Shown piece by piece: positions 7,405 to 17,200 of a stretch of 54,564 nucleotides of DNA. Both the position numbers and the translations under genes were made by a program. Under the pieces are notes generated by a model. The model was given only the letters and a program-made list of their open reading frames with translations. It was not told the origin of the DNA and made no database searches. The stretch's first letter is position 1. Every line of letters starts with the position of its first letter. The stretch is from Desulfobacteraceae bacterium (GTDB lineage Bacteria > Desulfobacterota > Desulfobacteria > Desulfobacterales > ETH-SRB1), in assembly GCA_030638305.1 (NCBI GenBank), contig DAOWEW010000060.1, positions 1-54,564 on the forward strand, read 5' to 3'.

Positions 7405-10400
7405 ATGAGCGACAATGGAACACTTGAGATTATTATAGCTGAGCTTTCGTTTCTTTTGGAGCCATTGGCCGAAGCTGCGGAATTGCCCCAACCAGAAGGA
7501 ATCTTCGGATTTGTACAAGAGATAGGGCTCGACCTTAATATTATACTCGTAGACCCGACTCCAATAAACGGATTGGCGATCTCCATCTCCAGCGCTTTCA
7601 GCATTTTGCGCCCTATTGTCGAGGCAGGTGAAATTGATGAAAGCATGACTGGCGAGCTACCCGAAATTATTGAATCCCTATCAAACCTAATGGATTCTTT
7701 TGATGTTTTTGATAGTCTTCAAGTGAAAGCTGACTTTGCTGAGATCGCCGGTGACATTGGTAGGATAATTTTTGATTATTTGATGTCTGAATACCTTGCA
7801 TCTCACCATCCTAAAATATTCTCATTCTTCTTACTATTTGGTGTGGCAAGGATAGAGACAAAAGGCAACAAAAAATTTGTAAAATTCGACTACCAGTACC
7901 TTCCAAAATTATTTACCGATCCCACTAGCATAGCAACAGATCTATATAAATGGGGCACAAATAATTTTGATTCAACCCTTTTGCTTGAATATTTAAAAGA
8001 TTTGTTTTGGCATTTAGGAGTAGATTTATACATGAAGAATGCTGAGACGATCACGACCGACACGGCTGATGCTACAGCTGCAAATCCACAACAACTACGC
8101 TTACCTATATTTATTACCGATCCATATGATGCTTCTACAGAGATTGGTTTTGCCCTTCAGGAGGTCGCCGCTGATGGCGCTAAGCTACCCGGGCTTGCCA
8201 TAATGCCTTTTATAGGCGGCCAAGCATCCTTTAATATTAATTTGCCTGACTCGTGGGAACTTATTTTTAAAGCCTCAACTGATGCTTCTGTCCCGTACGC
8301 TCTTGTAATAAGACCTGAGGATGTTGAGGTCTCCGGCATAGGGGGTTCCGCTGCACCACCTTCTGTCGAGTTTTCGGTAGCGATGATGAAGAGCTCGTCT
8401 GCTGATAGCAGGATGATACTTATTGGAAGCCATGATGGACCGCGGTTAGAGCTTGGCGCAATAGGACTTATCGCAAATTTTAGTTATAGTGAAAACCCTG
8501 ATTTTAGCGTTACGCTGCCGGTGGATTCCTGCCTAGTTCTCAATGCTTCAGAGGGGGACGGTTTCCTCCAGAATATTCTTCCAGCTGATGGGATGCAGAT
8601 GGATTTTGAATTCTCTATCGGGTGGTCATCTAAAGAAGGCTTCTTTTTTGAAGGAAGTGGCGGCCTGGAAATCAAACTGGCGACCCATATCAGCATTGGG
8701 CCGATCACCATACAAGAGACAATCATTGGCCTCAAATTCAAAGACGGCAATCTTGGTCTTGATGCCGGCGCGACCATTAAGGCCGAATTAGGGCCGTTTA
8801 CCGCAATTGTTGAAAACATGGGGCTTACCAGCACCCTATCGTTCCCCGACAAAGGTGGAAACCTGGGACCTGCTGATCTCGCTTTTTCCTTCAAACCACC
8901 CACTGGTATTGGCCTCTCACTGGACACACCCGCAGTACGAGGTGGCGGTTACCTTTTCTTCGACCCCGATAATGAGCGCTATGGTGGCGCACTGGAATTA
9001 TCAATCAGCAACATGTTTATGGTAACTGCCGTAGGCCTAATCACTACCCGTTTGCCTGATGGTTCAAAAGGCTTTTCCCTGCTTTTAATCATTAATGTGC
9101 AATTTACTCCGGGCATTGCGCTCGGCATGGGGTTCTTTTTGTCCGGACTTGGCGGACTCATCGGCATAAACCGCACCCTTAATGAACAAGCACTCATTGA
9201 AGGTGTCCGTTCCGGTTCGCTCGACAGTATACTTTTCCCGGAAAATATCGTTGCCAATATCACCAGAATTATTTCAGATATACGTCTCATTTTCCCGCCA
9301 AAGCGTGACCAGTTCATGATTGGACTGATGGCAAAAATCACCTGGGGAGTACCTGCACTCGTATCAATTGAATTTGGAATCATCATCGAATTCAAGAGCC
9401 CCACTCGGCTTGCGATATTAGGCATCCTCCAGGTCGCACTGCCAACTGAAGAAGAAGCACTGATCATCATCAAGGTCAGCTTTGCCGGCATCATCAATTT
9501 TGACGAACAATATTTAAGTTTTGATGCCAGTCTGTTTGGTTCTCGCATATTGACGTTTACCCTTGAAGGTGATATGGCACTGCGCCTTAACTGGGGAGAT
9601 GAAAAAGCGTTCCTGATGACGGTGGGTGGTTTTCACCCGGCATTCGAACCGCCCGCAAGATTTAACCTGGGTAATCTGAAACGACTCACGCTAAACATTC
9701 TAACAGGGAATCCGCGTTTAAGCCTGACCACCTACTTTGCACTGACTTCCAATACAGTGCAGTTTGGTGCACTCATTGATTTTTATTTCAAGGTATCAAA
9801 ATTCAAGGCCATCGCATTCTTCGGGTTTGATGTGCTTTTCATATTTTCACCCTTCCGCTTTATCGCAGAAATTCGCGCTGGTGTTGCTATCAAACTCGGT
9901 AGTACAACGCTGCTGTCTATCTCGCTTCAATTCACTCTTGCCGGACCGACACCATGGAATGCTGCAGGCACGGGATCGTTTAAAATTCTTTTCTTTAAAG
10001 TCAAGGTCAGGTTCTCCAAAACCTGGGGCGATCGCAAAGATATATTACCTACAAAAGTACCTGTTTTACCTGAAATTCTAAGTGCGCTTGAACAAAACCG
10101 CAACTGGACTGCTGAATTACCTCATCGCAGTTTTATGCTGGTCACTCTCAGAGAACTGGATTCGGAAGCTGACGGTATTGTCTTGCAAAGTTACGGCAGT
10201 TTGACTGTCAGTCAAACCATTCTGCCCCTTGATATGGAAATCAACAAGTTTGGCAATAATGTTCCGTCCGATATTGAACGTGCACGCATCAGTCGTATGA
10301 AAATTGAAGGTGACGAAGTCGAGATTGATGATGTTCGTGATAGTTTTGCTCCATCTGCTTTCACCGAAATGAAGGATGAGGACAAGCTCAAATCATCCAG

Positions 10401-10845
10401 TTACGTTAAAGAACGATCCGGCGTCAGGGTTCGTGAAACTGACCGGATTTATGTCAACCATGCCATTGGCCGTAAGGTGGAATATGAGGTTCGAACATCT
10501 GATTTTGACCGCAAGTCAGACGTACCTTATGAACTTTTCACACCATTACGCCTGAACCGCATTACCGAAGATGGTGAACGATTCAGGTTAGCAGCTCTCG
10601 GTGGTGCCGTTGGCCGATCAGATTTGGCGCGTGAATTACGGATTAAAACAACCCGGAGAAAGGTACAACTAACGAGTGATTTGTTTTCAATTGCAGGTAT
10701 GGATAACCTTAAAATATTTTCTGACACAACATTTACTGCAGGTACCGAGGCAGAAGCCCACGATCAACTGAAACGTATCATTAAGGAAAAACCGGATCTG
10801 GAAGGAAAACTACAGGTTACTGCAGAATATCAACTTGCCATTTAA
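7405..10845 (+). CDS. DUF6603-type large beta-rich protein, 1146 aa
   Basis: I recognise the central region (about 400-875) as the DUF6603 type. It has many glycine-punctuated strands with alternating hydrophobic residues, the block GLGGLIGINRTLNEQALIEG (about 581-600), ITWGVP (about 644), GGFHPAFEPP (about 741-750) and LAGPTPWNAAGTGSFK (about 848-863), ending in KTWGD. Residues 1-220 are acidic and mostly helical, and about 880-1146 is a charged C-terminal region. No signal peptide, membrane helix or catalytic motif is visible. Function of the family is unknown to me. The repetitive amphipathic strands could form a long sheet or groove with a greasy face, a lipid-handling idea that is only inference. 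A weak AAAGGT precedes the start. DNA of the conserved core (from about 8600) looks more GC-rich than that of the N-terminal part. Confidence 0.75.
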   Translation: MSDNGTLEIIIAELSFLLEPLAEAAELPQPEGIFGFVQEIGLDLNIILVDPTPINGLAISISSAFSILRPIVEAGEIDESMTGELPEIIESLSNLMDSFDVFDSLQVKADFAEIAGDIGRIIFDYLMSEYLASHHPKIFSFFLLFGVARIETKGNKKFVKFDYQYLPKLFTDPTSIATDLYKWGTNNFDSTLLLEYLKDLFWHLGVDLYMKNAETITTDTADATAANPQQLRLPIFITDPYDASTEIGFALQEVAADGAKLPGLAIMPFIGGQASFNINLPDSWELIFKASTDASVPYALVIRPEDVEVSGIGGSAAPPSVEFSVAMMKSSSADSRMILIGSHDGPRLELGAIGLIANFSYSENPDFSVTLPVDSCLVLNASEGDGFLQNILPADGMQMDFEFSIGWSSKEGFFFEGSGGLEIKLATHISIGPITIQETIIGLKFKDGNLGLDAGATIKAELGPFTAIVENMGLTSTLSFPDKGGNLGPADLAFSFKPPTGIGLSLDTPAVRGGGYLFFDPDNERYGGALELSISNMFMVTAVGLITTRLPDGSKGFSLLLIINVQFTPGIALGMGFFLSGLGGLIGINRTLNEQALIEGVRSGSLDSILFPENIVANITRIISDIRLIFPPKRDQFMIGLMAKITWGVPALVSIEFGIIIEFKSPTRLAILGILQVALPTEEEALIIIKVSFAGIINFDEQYLSFDASLFGSRILTFTLEGDMALRLNWGDEKAFLMTVGGFHPAFEPPARFNLGNLKRLTLNILTGNPRLSLTTYFALTSNTVQFGALIDFYFKVSKFKAIAFFGFDVLFIFSPFRFIAEIRAGVAIKLGSTTLLSISLQFTLAGPTPWNAAGTGSFKILFFKVKVRFSKTWGDRKDILPTKVPVLPEILSALEQNRNWTAELPHRSFMLVTLRELDSEADGIVLQSYGSLTVSQTILPLDMEINKFGNNVPSDIERARISRMKIEGDEVEIDDVRDSFAPSAFTEMKDEDKLKSSSYVKERSGVRVRETDRIYVNHAIGRKVEYEVRTSDFDRKSDVPYELFTPLRLNRITEDGERFRLAALGGAVGRSDLARELRIKTTRRKVQLTSDLFSIAGMDNLKIFSDTTFTAGTEAEAHDQLKRIIKEKPDLEGKLQVTAEYQLAI

Positions 10846-10867
10846 TGAAATGAGTTAATAATCAATT

Positions 10868-13800
10868 ATGAGCAATTTGGCACAATATACATTCATCCCC
10901 TGGTTTCGACAGGGCTTGGCTGTAAAAATTAATGAAAAAGACAGTTATGCAGCTCTTGGGCAGGATGGCTCAGTGGATGAGCGAGCTCACCTGGAAATTG
11001 AGTTATTTCTTGAAGATACCACGATATTAAACAAGTCGATCAGTGAAAACATTATTCGTAAGGCTGTGGCGATTTACGGTCCTGGCGATATCCGGGGTAT
11101 CAACAACCGAGCCATTATACGTACCGAACCCAAAGCAGGCATTAATAACTATGAAGCCAATAATCTGGCCTACATTGAGTTTTATGAAGAAAATTTTCCC
11201 TGGCGTTATACACCTGCCAATCCAAACGACAGTAATCAAACAGCAGCAAAACGTTTACGTCCCTGGTTAACCCTGGTTGTGCTCAAGGATGATGAGTTCA
11301 CATTAAACACTCAAGGTGAACAGGGTCTGTCATCCATTACCCTTACACAACCCACCATTGACATAAGCTTTCCTGAGCCATCCGAAATCTGGGCATGGGC
11401 GCATGTTCAAATTAACCGTGAGCTATCACATACCAATGGCACTCCCCTGGTGAATGATGTCACCAACGAACTTGAGAATAATCCAGACATCGGAATTTCA
11501 CGCCTGATATGTCCACGCAAACTACAGAAAAAAACACAATACACCGGTTTCCTGATTCCTTCTTTTGAAACCGGACGGTTGATCGGCATTGACAATGAAA
11601 CAACAGGCATCAAAGTACAACAGCCCGCTTGGCGACTAACGGCATCTGGTGGCGCACCGGCTTCTGACACCAATATAGAATTCCCATTTTATTTTCACTG
11701 GCGCTTTCATACTGGCGAATATGGTGACTTTGAGAGTCTGGTCAGTATCTTAAAACCCATTATCACTGATCCTGAAAATGGTAAAATGCCCATGGACATA
11801 CAATCACCGGGATACGCACTGGATGGCATGGCTGACACACCTACCCTGGGTTTTGAAGGTGCACTGAAACCGCCCAATTTTAAATCTGATCCATTTCAAG
11901 AATTACCAGGAAACGCGGATTTCATAGAACAACTTCGCAAAACACTCAACCTTTCTACAGACCTTGCTGAAGACCAAAACAATACCGACAATACTGCGCT
12001 GGATCTTGATCATCCATTTTATAGTGCTGCAGATAATGCGGTTGATGACCCAATTATCACACCTCCGACCTATGGGATATGGCATGCCTTAATTCCAAAG
12101 CTGCCTGTGGCACCCGTCATTAATAAATCGTGGATCAACGAACTTAATCTGGATCCCCGTTATCGAGGTGGCGCAGGTCTGGGTACAACAACAGTGCAGA
12201 AAAACCAGGAAAAGCTAATGGACGAAGCCTGGAAGCAGGTAGGTGAAATCAACAAGGCGAATGAGAAAATACGCCAAGCCGAACTTGCCAAAATGGTGAG
12301 TGGTAGAATCTATAAGAAACATATTACACGCGGTAGCAATGACCGCCTCTTAAGCATAACCAACCCTATGCATAATCGGGTCTTGAGCTCAGCTACCCGG
12401 ACCGTGAATCAGGATTTTCGAAACAGCCGGATTCCACTCGTTGCAAAAAGTGCGGCTTTTCGAAAAATTGTTCGACCAAATCGCAAGTTAAACCGTAAAA
12501 TCAACCATCAGGCTAGTACAAAAACAGCCATTCATCAGCAGTTACTCAGTAATTTTAATCACGATGAGGCAAAAAATGATGCTATTACGGCGGCCAAATT
12601 AAAGATATTGCCTATCAATACGCTTAGCATCAAAGAGACTGCTGATGCTATTGAAGAACAGCAACAAAATTACAATACAGTTCCCAACTTTCTGGCCCGT
12701 GATGCTTTTGTAGAATTCTTTCTCACCCGCAGTGCTGATACACTATCTAATCGAAATGCGTGGATTGCTATAATCAATGCAGATAACAGCCTCACCAGCG
12801 ATGTACGTGTCCTGCTGATAGAGCTGGTCAATGCGATTACGGCTTTTCAGCTACAACCGGATGGTGATTTAAAAATCACGCTCGAACAATTGACCTATGA
12901 AAAATTCTATGGAACCGGCAGTAGTGCCAAGCGTTATCAGACTCTCCTGATCCAAAAAAAAGATGAAGTCGACATTCAACATGTCGGGCCAATTACAACT
13001 CAAGCAGAAATACAGCAGTTCCAGACAGACTTTAATCTGTTACAAAATGTTGTCACTGGAATGAAGACACCCGCACACCTACCTGTTTTAAGTAATTTCA
13101 ATTTGATTAAGAAGGATCTTCGTCAAAAACTTCACCCGGCATTAACCATATCCAAACGGGTAATCAGTCAAATAAAGATATGGAATGGCGTTGAAATGCA
13201 GGCAATTGAAGAGCTAAAACCGGTCATGGCCTATCCTGAGTTTAAAGATCCTGTTTATGAGCATTTAAAAAAAATTTCTCAGGATTTTATCTTGCCTAAT
13301 GTCGAAAAACTACCACAGGACAGTATTACTATTCTGCAAACAAACCAACGTTTTATTGAGTCCTATATGGTCGGACTTAACCATGAAATGGCTCGCGAGC
13401 TTCTCTGGCGTGAATTCCCGACAGATCAACGCGGCTCCTGTTTTCGTCAATTCTGGGATATTCGTGACAATCTTTTTGAGAATGATCCGGAAAAACAATT
13501 CGATATAAAAAAAATGCATGAATGGCGAAATAGCCTGGGGAATAATCGAGCCCGTATCTGGGATGAAAATGACCCAGAGGATGATGGTAATATTGTTTTG
13601 GTTGTTCGCGGACAATTGTTACTTAAATATCCCAACACGATGGTGTTCGCCCAAAAAGCTGCGTACGACATTAATGATCCAAAAGAACAACGCGTACTTG
13701 CACCTGATTCAGATGCTGCTAACATCAAGTACCCACTTTTCTCAGCTCAACTTGAGCCTGATATTTTCTTGTTTGGGTTTGATTTTTCAATTGATCAGGC

Positions 13801-14188
13801 TCGTGGCGTTAGAATCAGAGATAATAGCGGCAATCCGGTCACATCCGATCCTGGCTGGTTTTTTGTGTTCAAAGAACGTCCAGGCCAAATCAAGTTCGGA
13901 CTTGATGATTATGCTGATGAAATGGGTGATACCAGTGGCCTGCCTCCCACCAGTAATCCTAATGAATGGAATGACCTGACATGGGAGCACCTGGTCGACA
14001 ATAAGGCCGATTTATCAACCTATCGTATTACCTTTGACAAGACACTATTACCAACCAGCCCTCCGCTTGGCGAACCTGTTCCGAAATGGGGAAATAATGC
14101 CGCAGATCTTGCATCCATTCTGTACCAGAACCCTGTCCTTTTTGCACGGCATGCTGGAGAAATGTTACCAAAGGAAGAGGAAAATTAA
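10868..14188 (+). CDS. Large conserved hypothetical protein with ELLWREFPTDQRG motif, 1106 aa
   Basis: Unknown function. Features visible: RLRPWLTLVVL near 129-139, a basic helical middle (about 440-590), and the strongest block FIESYMVGLNHEMARELLWR with EFPTDQRGSCFRQFWD (about 829-864). A C-terminal part follows with EPDIFLFGFDF (about 963-973) and PGWFFVFKERPGQIKFGLD (about 996-1014). I recall very similar blocks in large uncharacterised proteins from other bacteria, which argues for a real conserved family. No signal peptide, membrane segment or enzyme motif is apparent. It begins 22 bases after the DUF6603-like gene with no clear Shine-Dalgarno, which suggests translational coupling. Its stop is at 14186-14188, followed by a 14-codon leader to the next gene. 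Confidence 0.7.
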   Translation: MSNLAQYTFIPWFRQGLAVKINEKDSYAALGQDGSVDERAHLEIELFLEDTTILNKSISENIIRKAVAIYGPGDIRGINNRAIIRTEPKAGINNYEANNLAYIEFYEENFPWRYTPANPNDSNQTAAKRLRPWLTLVVLKDDEFTLNTQGEQGLSSITLTQPTIDISFPEPSEIWAWAHVQINRELSHTNGTPLVNDVTNELENNPDIGISRLICPRKLQKKTQYTGFLIPSFETGRLIGIDNETTGIKVQQPAWRLTASGGAPASDTNIEFPFYFHWRFHTGEYGDFESLVSILKPIITDPENGKMPMDIQSPGYALDGMADTPTLGFEGALKPPNFKSDPFQELPGNADFIEQLRKTLNLSTDLAEDQNNTDNTALDLDHPFYSAADNAVDDPIITPPTYGIWHALIPKLPVAPVINKSWINELNLDPRYRGGAGLGTTTVQKNQEKLMDEAWKQVGEINKANEKIRQAELAKMVSGRIYKKHITRGSNDRLLSITNPMHNRVLSSATRTVNQDFRNSRIPLVAKSAAFRKIVRPNRKLNRKINHQASTKTAIHQQLLSNFNHDEAKNDAITAAKLKILPINTLSIKETADAIEEQQQNYNTVPNFLARDAFVEFFLTRSADTLSNRNAWIAIINADNSLTSDVRVLLIELVNAITAFQLQPDGDLKITLEQLTYEKFYGTGSSAKRYQTLLIQKKDEVDIQHVGPITTQAEIQQFQTDFNLLQNVVTGMKTPAHLPVLSNFNLIKKDLRQKLHPALTISKRVISQIKIWNGVEMQAIEELKPVMAYPEFKDPVYEHLKKISQDFILPNVEKLPQDSITILQTNQRFIESYMVGLNHEMARELLWREFPTDQRGSCFRQFWDIRDNLFENDPEKQFDIKKMHEWRNSLGNNRARIWDENDPEDDGNIVLVVRGQLLLKYPNTMVFAQKAAYDINDPKEQRVLAPDSDAANIKYPLFSAQLEPDIFLFGFDFSIDQARGVRIRDNSGNPVTSDPGWFFVFKERPGQIKFGLDDYADEMGDTSGLPPTSNPNEWNDLTWEHLVDNKADLSTYRITFDKTLLPTSPPLGEPVPKWGNNAADLASILYQNPVLFARHAGEMLPKEEEN

Positions 14189-14191
14189 TTT

Positions 14192-14236
14192 ATGAATAAC
14201 TTAAATAATAAAGTAATAGCAGGCTGGTCATTATGA
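14192..14236 (+). CDS. 14-codon leader ORF overlapping the start of the 2325-aa gene
   Basis: ATG at 14192 encodes MNNLNNKVIAGWSL and its TGA overlaps the ATG of the 2325-aa gene (ATGA, 14233-14236). A good purine-rich site (AAGGAAGAGG, 14170-14179, inside the end of the upstream gene) precedes it, whereas the giant gene has no convincing site of its own. Ribosomes finishing the leader could restart on the giant gene. A coupling role is inferred; it may be chance. Confidence 0.35.
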   Translation: MNNLNNKVIAGWSL

Positions 14237-17200
14237 CGGAGAATATTACTGCCTCATATGTCTCAAGTGAATTAGAAACGATTCGCCAGACAGCAGCCGG
14301 CAAAAAGAGCAATATCCCATTTCTATTACTGCCCATCCGAATCGAAGCCCGATTCATGAAGGTCGACAAGCCTATTTCGTCAACATCAGAAGGTCAATTG
14401 GAACGCTTGTTGGGTGGGCTTGGCGCTTTACAGGTTGAGTTTCTGAAACCCATCCCTCACTCATCACTGAATCAAATCAGAACACAAATCTCCAATGTAT
14501 CAGGTGATCTTAAGCAGGTACAGAAATATGCATCTGCAATAACAGAGGTGACAAGAAAACAAAAGACATGGCTTGTAACACTCAGCAACGAGCTTAAGAC
14601 AGCCTCTCAGCTATTTATAAATTCTTTGAACAGACCGGAACTGCGCATCTTACGTACTCAATTAACCAATAAGCGTAATAATTTGACAGAGAGCATTGAT
14701 GCCATCAATGCAGTTCAGGATCCTGTTTTTGTACCAGTAAATAAATTCCTTGCAAAATTTAAAAAAACAGAAAAAAAACTACACAATATCAATAATGGAA
14801 AACTACCATACACCAATCCAACCAACAAAAAAGACCTCTATGGCTATATAGAGAAGATGGTAGCTGAGCTTGAAAATCTTTATAAGCCTCACGATAACAG
14901 AATCGCTTCAATACGCAGGATAAAAAACAACCAGTTAACCAGGCTCATGGAGCTGCACCGGAAGATACAGCAAGAAGTGCTTAGGTTGCCGGACACCATT
15001 AAATCCGTACACAATGATACTGCCTGGAAGAAGTTTACAAAACGCAATGAAACGCAATTACAGGGGAAATTGACCTTAGGCTGTCAATATTTTGAGACTA
15101 CTATTTTACCCAAGCTTAGTCATCTCGCCAAAATCAAACATATTGATTCTGATACACTCTTTTACAGTAGCGTACGCACATTGATTGATGTTGGACGACT
15201 CAACTCGGAAAAGGTGAGCAGCAATATAAAAGATGTACGTAAATCCAGAAAAAAAATTAAAGAAAAAATAAATGCGATCCGTAAGATGGGAGAACAGATT
15301 GTTGAGGCTACACCTAAACAGGTAGAAGTGATTCAGGATCTATGGAAGAAGGTTGATAGCTCAGTTAATAGTTATGATAAGAAAATAAATGCTGCAAACA
15401 TCAGCAATACCAGTCACGCATTTAGTTTTAAAAGCACGGTTGGTTACTTGAATGGCAGCTCACTGTCAATTCGAAACAGCCTCTACAAAAGCACTGAGAA
15501 AGAAACAATGATTCTTTCCAGTCGAGATTTTGCTGATGCCCTTGAAATCTTTAACCAGGCAAATACAAAAGCCGCGCAAATCAATTCATTTCTCTCTGAT
15601 CGAAATAACACTCAAATAAACACTGAACAACTCAAAGTAGAGTTGACTAAGCTATCCAACCTATTTCGCGTATCAGCCCGAAAACGCTTACCGATTGCGG
15701 ATCAATCCTATCAGAACACAAAAAAGCTGATTGGCAACTTAAACCAGAAGATAGAAAGACTAAATTTTCATACTGACCCAGACATCAAAAAAAAAATTGA
15801 TGCAATTCAATCATCTATTGATCTTGGGGCTGTTGTAGTAGATAAGCCGAAAAATGGAAATGGACTTGAAGATCTGGCTATACAAATCGCTTTGCCTACT
15901 CAACAGGTTAATGAACTTTGGTTGCGCATTTTTCCTGACGATATCCATATTCAGACGCATGAACAAAATTTAACCCCGGATGAAATCAAAGATGGCCAGC
16001 GCTTTTGGTTATCCTGGTGGGCTGCCAGTAATGATCATGAGTATGAATTGGCAGCCTGGAAGGCACTTGTAGGCAGTCATGATAGTCAGCGTGCCGCATG
16101 GATAGCAAATCTATGCGATCCAAGATCGCTACCCGCAAACAAAAATGCGCTTAATGAAAAACCATCTGTTAATATACTGAAAATCATAGATAAGATTCAA
16201 GCTACTAATAAATTACTTGAAAAGATTAGTGTGGATATGACCGCACCGGCAATATTAACCGGTATTGATACTGCCCTTATTCACAAACACATCAAATCCA
16301 TTCAAACACTACTGGATAAAATTACATTTGAACAAGCGAACTTCATACAACAGGCTTATAGCCAACTACGCATACTTGAATCCAAATTGCTGATTATTGA
16401 AACTCGGTTAAATGCGTCAACGGTCGATGAATTACATCCCCATAGCAATGCGATTGCCAATATCCGGTTAATCTTTACCACCTACGAAAAAGTCCAAAAA
16501 CGTTTTCGAAAAATCGAACCACTTGATATCAATCACTTTCTTGATCGTTTTGATAAACCACTAAGCTTCCCTCATGTTCGCCTCAAAAAACAGGATTGGA
16601 CCATTGCCCCCCATACTCAGGCATTACCAGACCGAATCGCTATACTGACCATAAATGATGGTGTTTATAAACATATTGCTATCGGTAATCCCATTCCCGA
16701 AGAACTGATTGTCGGTCTCAACCCACAGAATTTCGATTTTGAAAATGAAAATGACAATCCATTTCAGATAGACAGCAAAGGCAATTTGCAGGTCGATGAG
16801 GGTATGCGCTGGATGGTCAATTTTGACGATGCCGTCAAAAAAGGAATGGGGCTGAAAATACCCCTCACCGATGAAGAGGCTGAACAGGGATTTGATCGTG
16901 TGCTCGCTATTGGCATAAACGATTCAACGCATAACACAGACAAGCAGACACTCGAAAGCCTGTTCCATAACCATCATTACGCGCCTGATGGGATGAGCTT
17001 TCTATCTGTAGGAACACCTACGAATAATACCGAAAAAAGGGCTTCGGGATATAACAGTATTGAAGATGATCCTGAGGAAAGTTTTCGAGTCGAAATGGGA
17101 TCTGAACTATTTGACGCTGATGAAAATGATCAGCTCAAAATAGCCGATGGCAAACGCCTTGCATACGCGCTGGGTATTGATCCTTCAGTCTTCCAGCACC

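Noticed and set aside
8979..9548. 189-aa minus-strand ORF inside the DUF6603-like gene
   Set aside because: It is fully antisense to a well-supported coding frame, has no ribosome-binding site and shows low-complexity shadow composition; the same applies to other antisense frames of 60-150 codons here.
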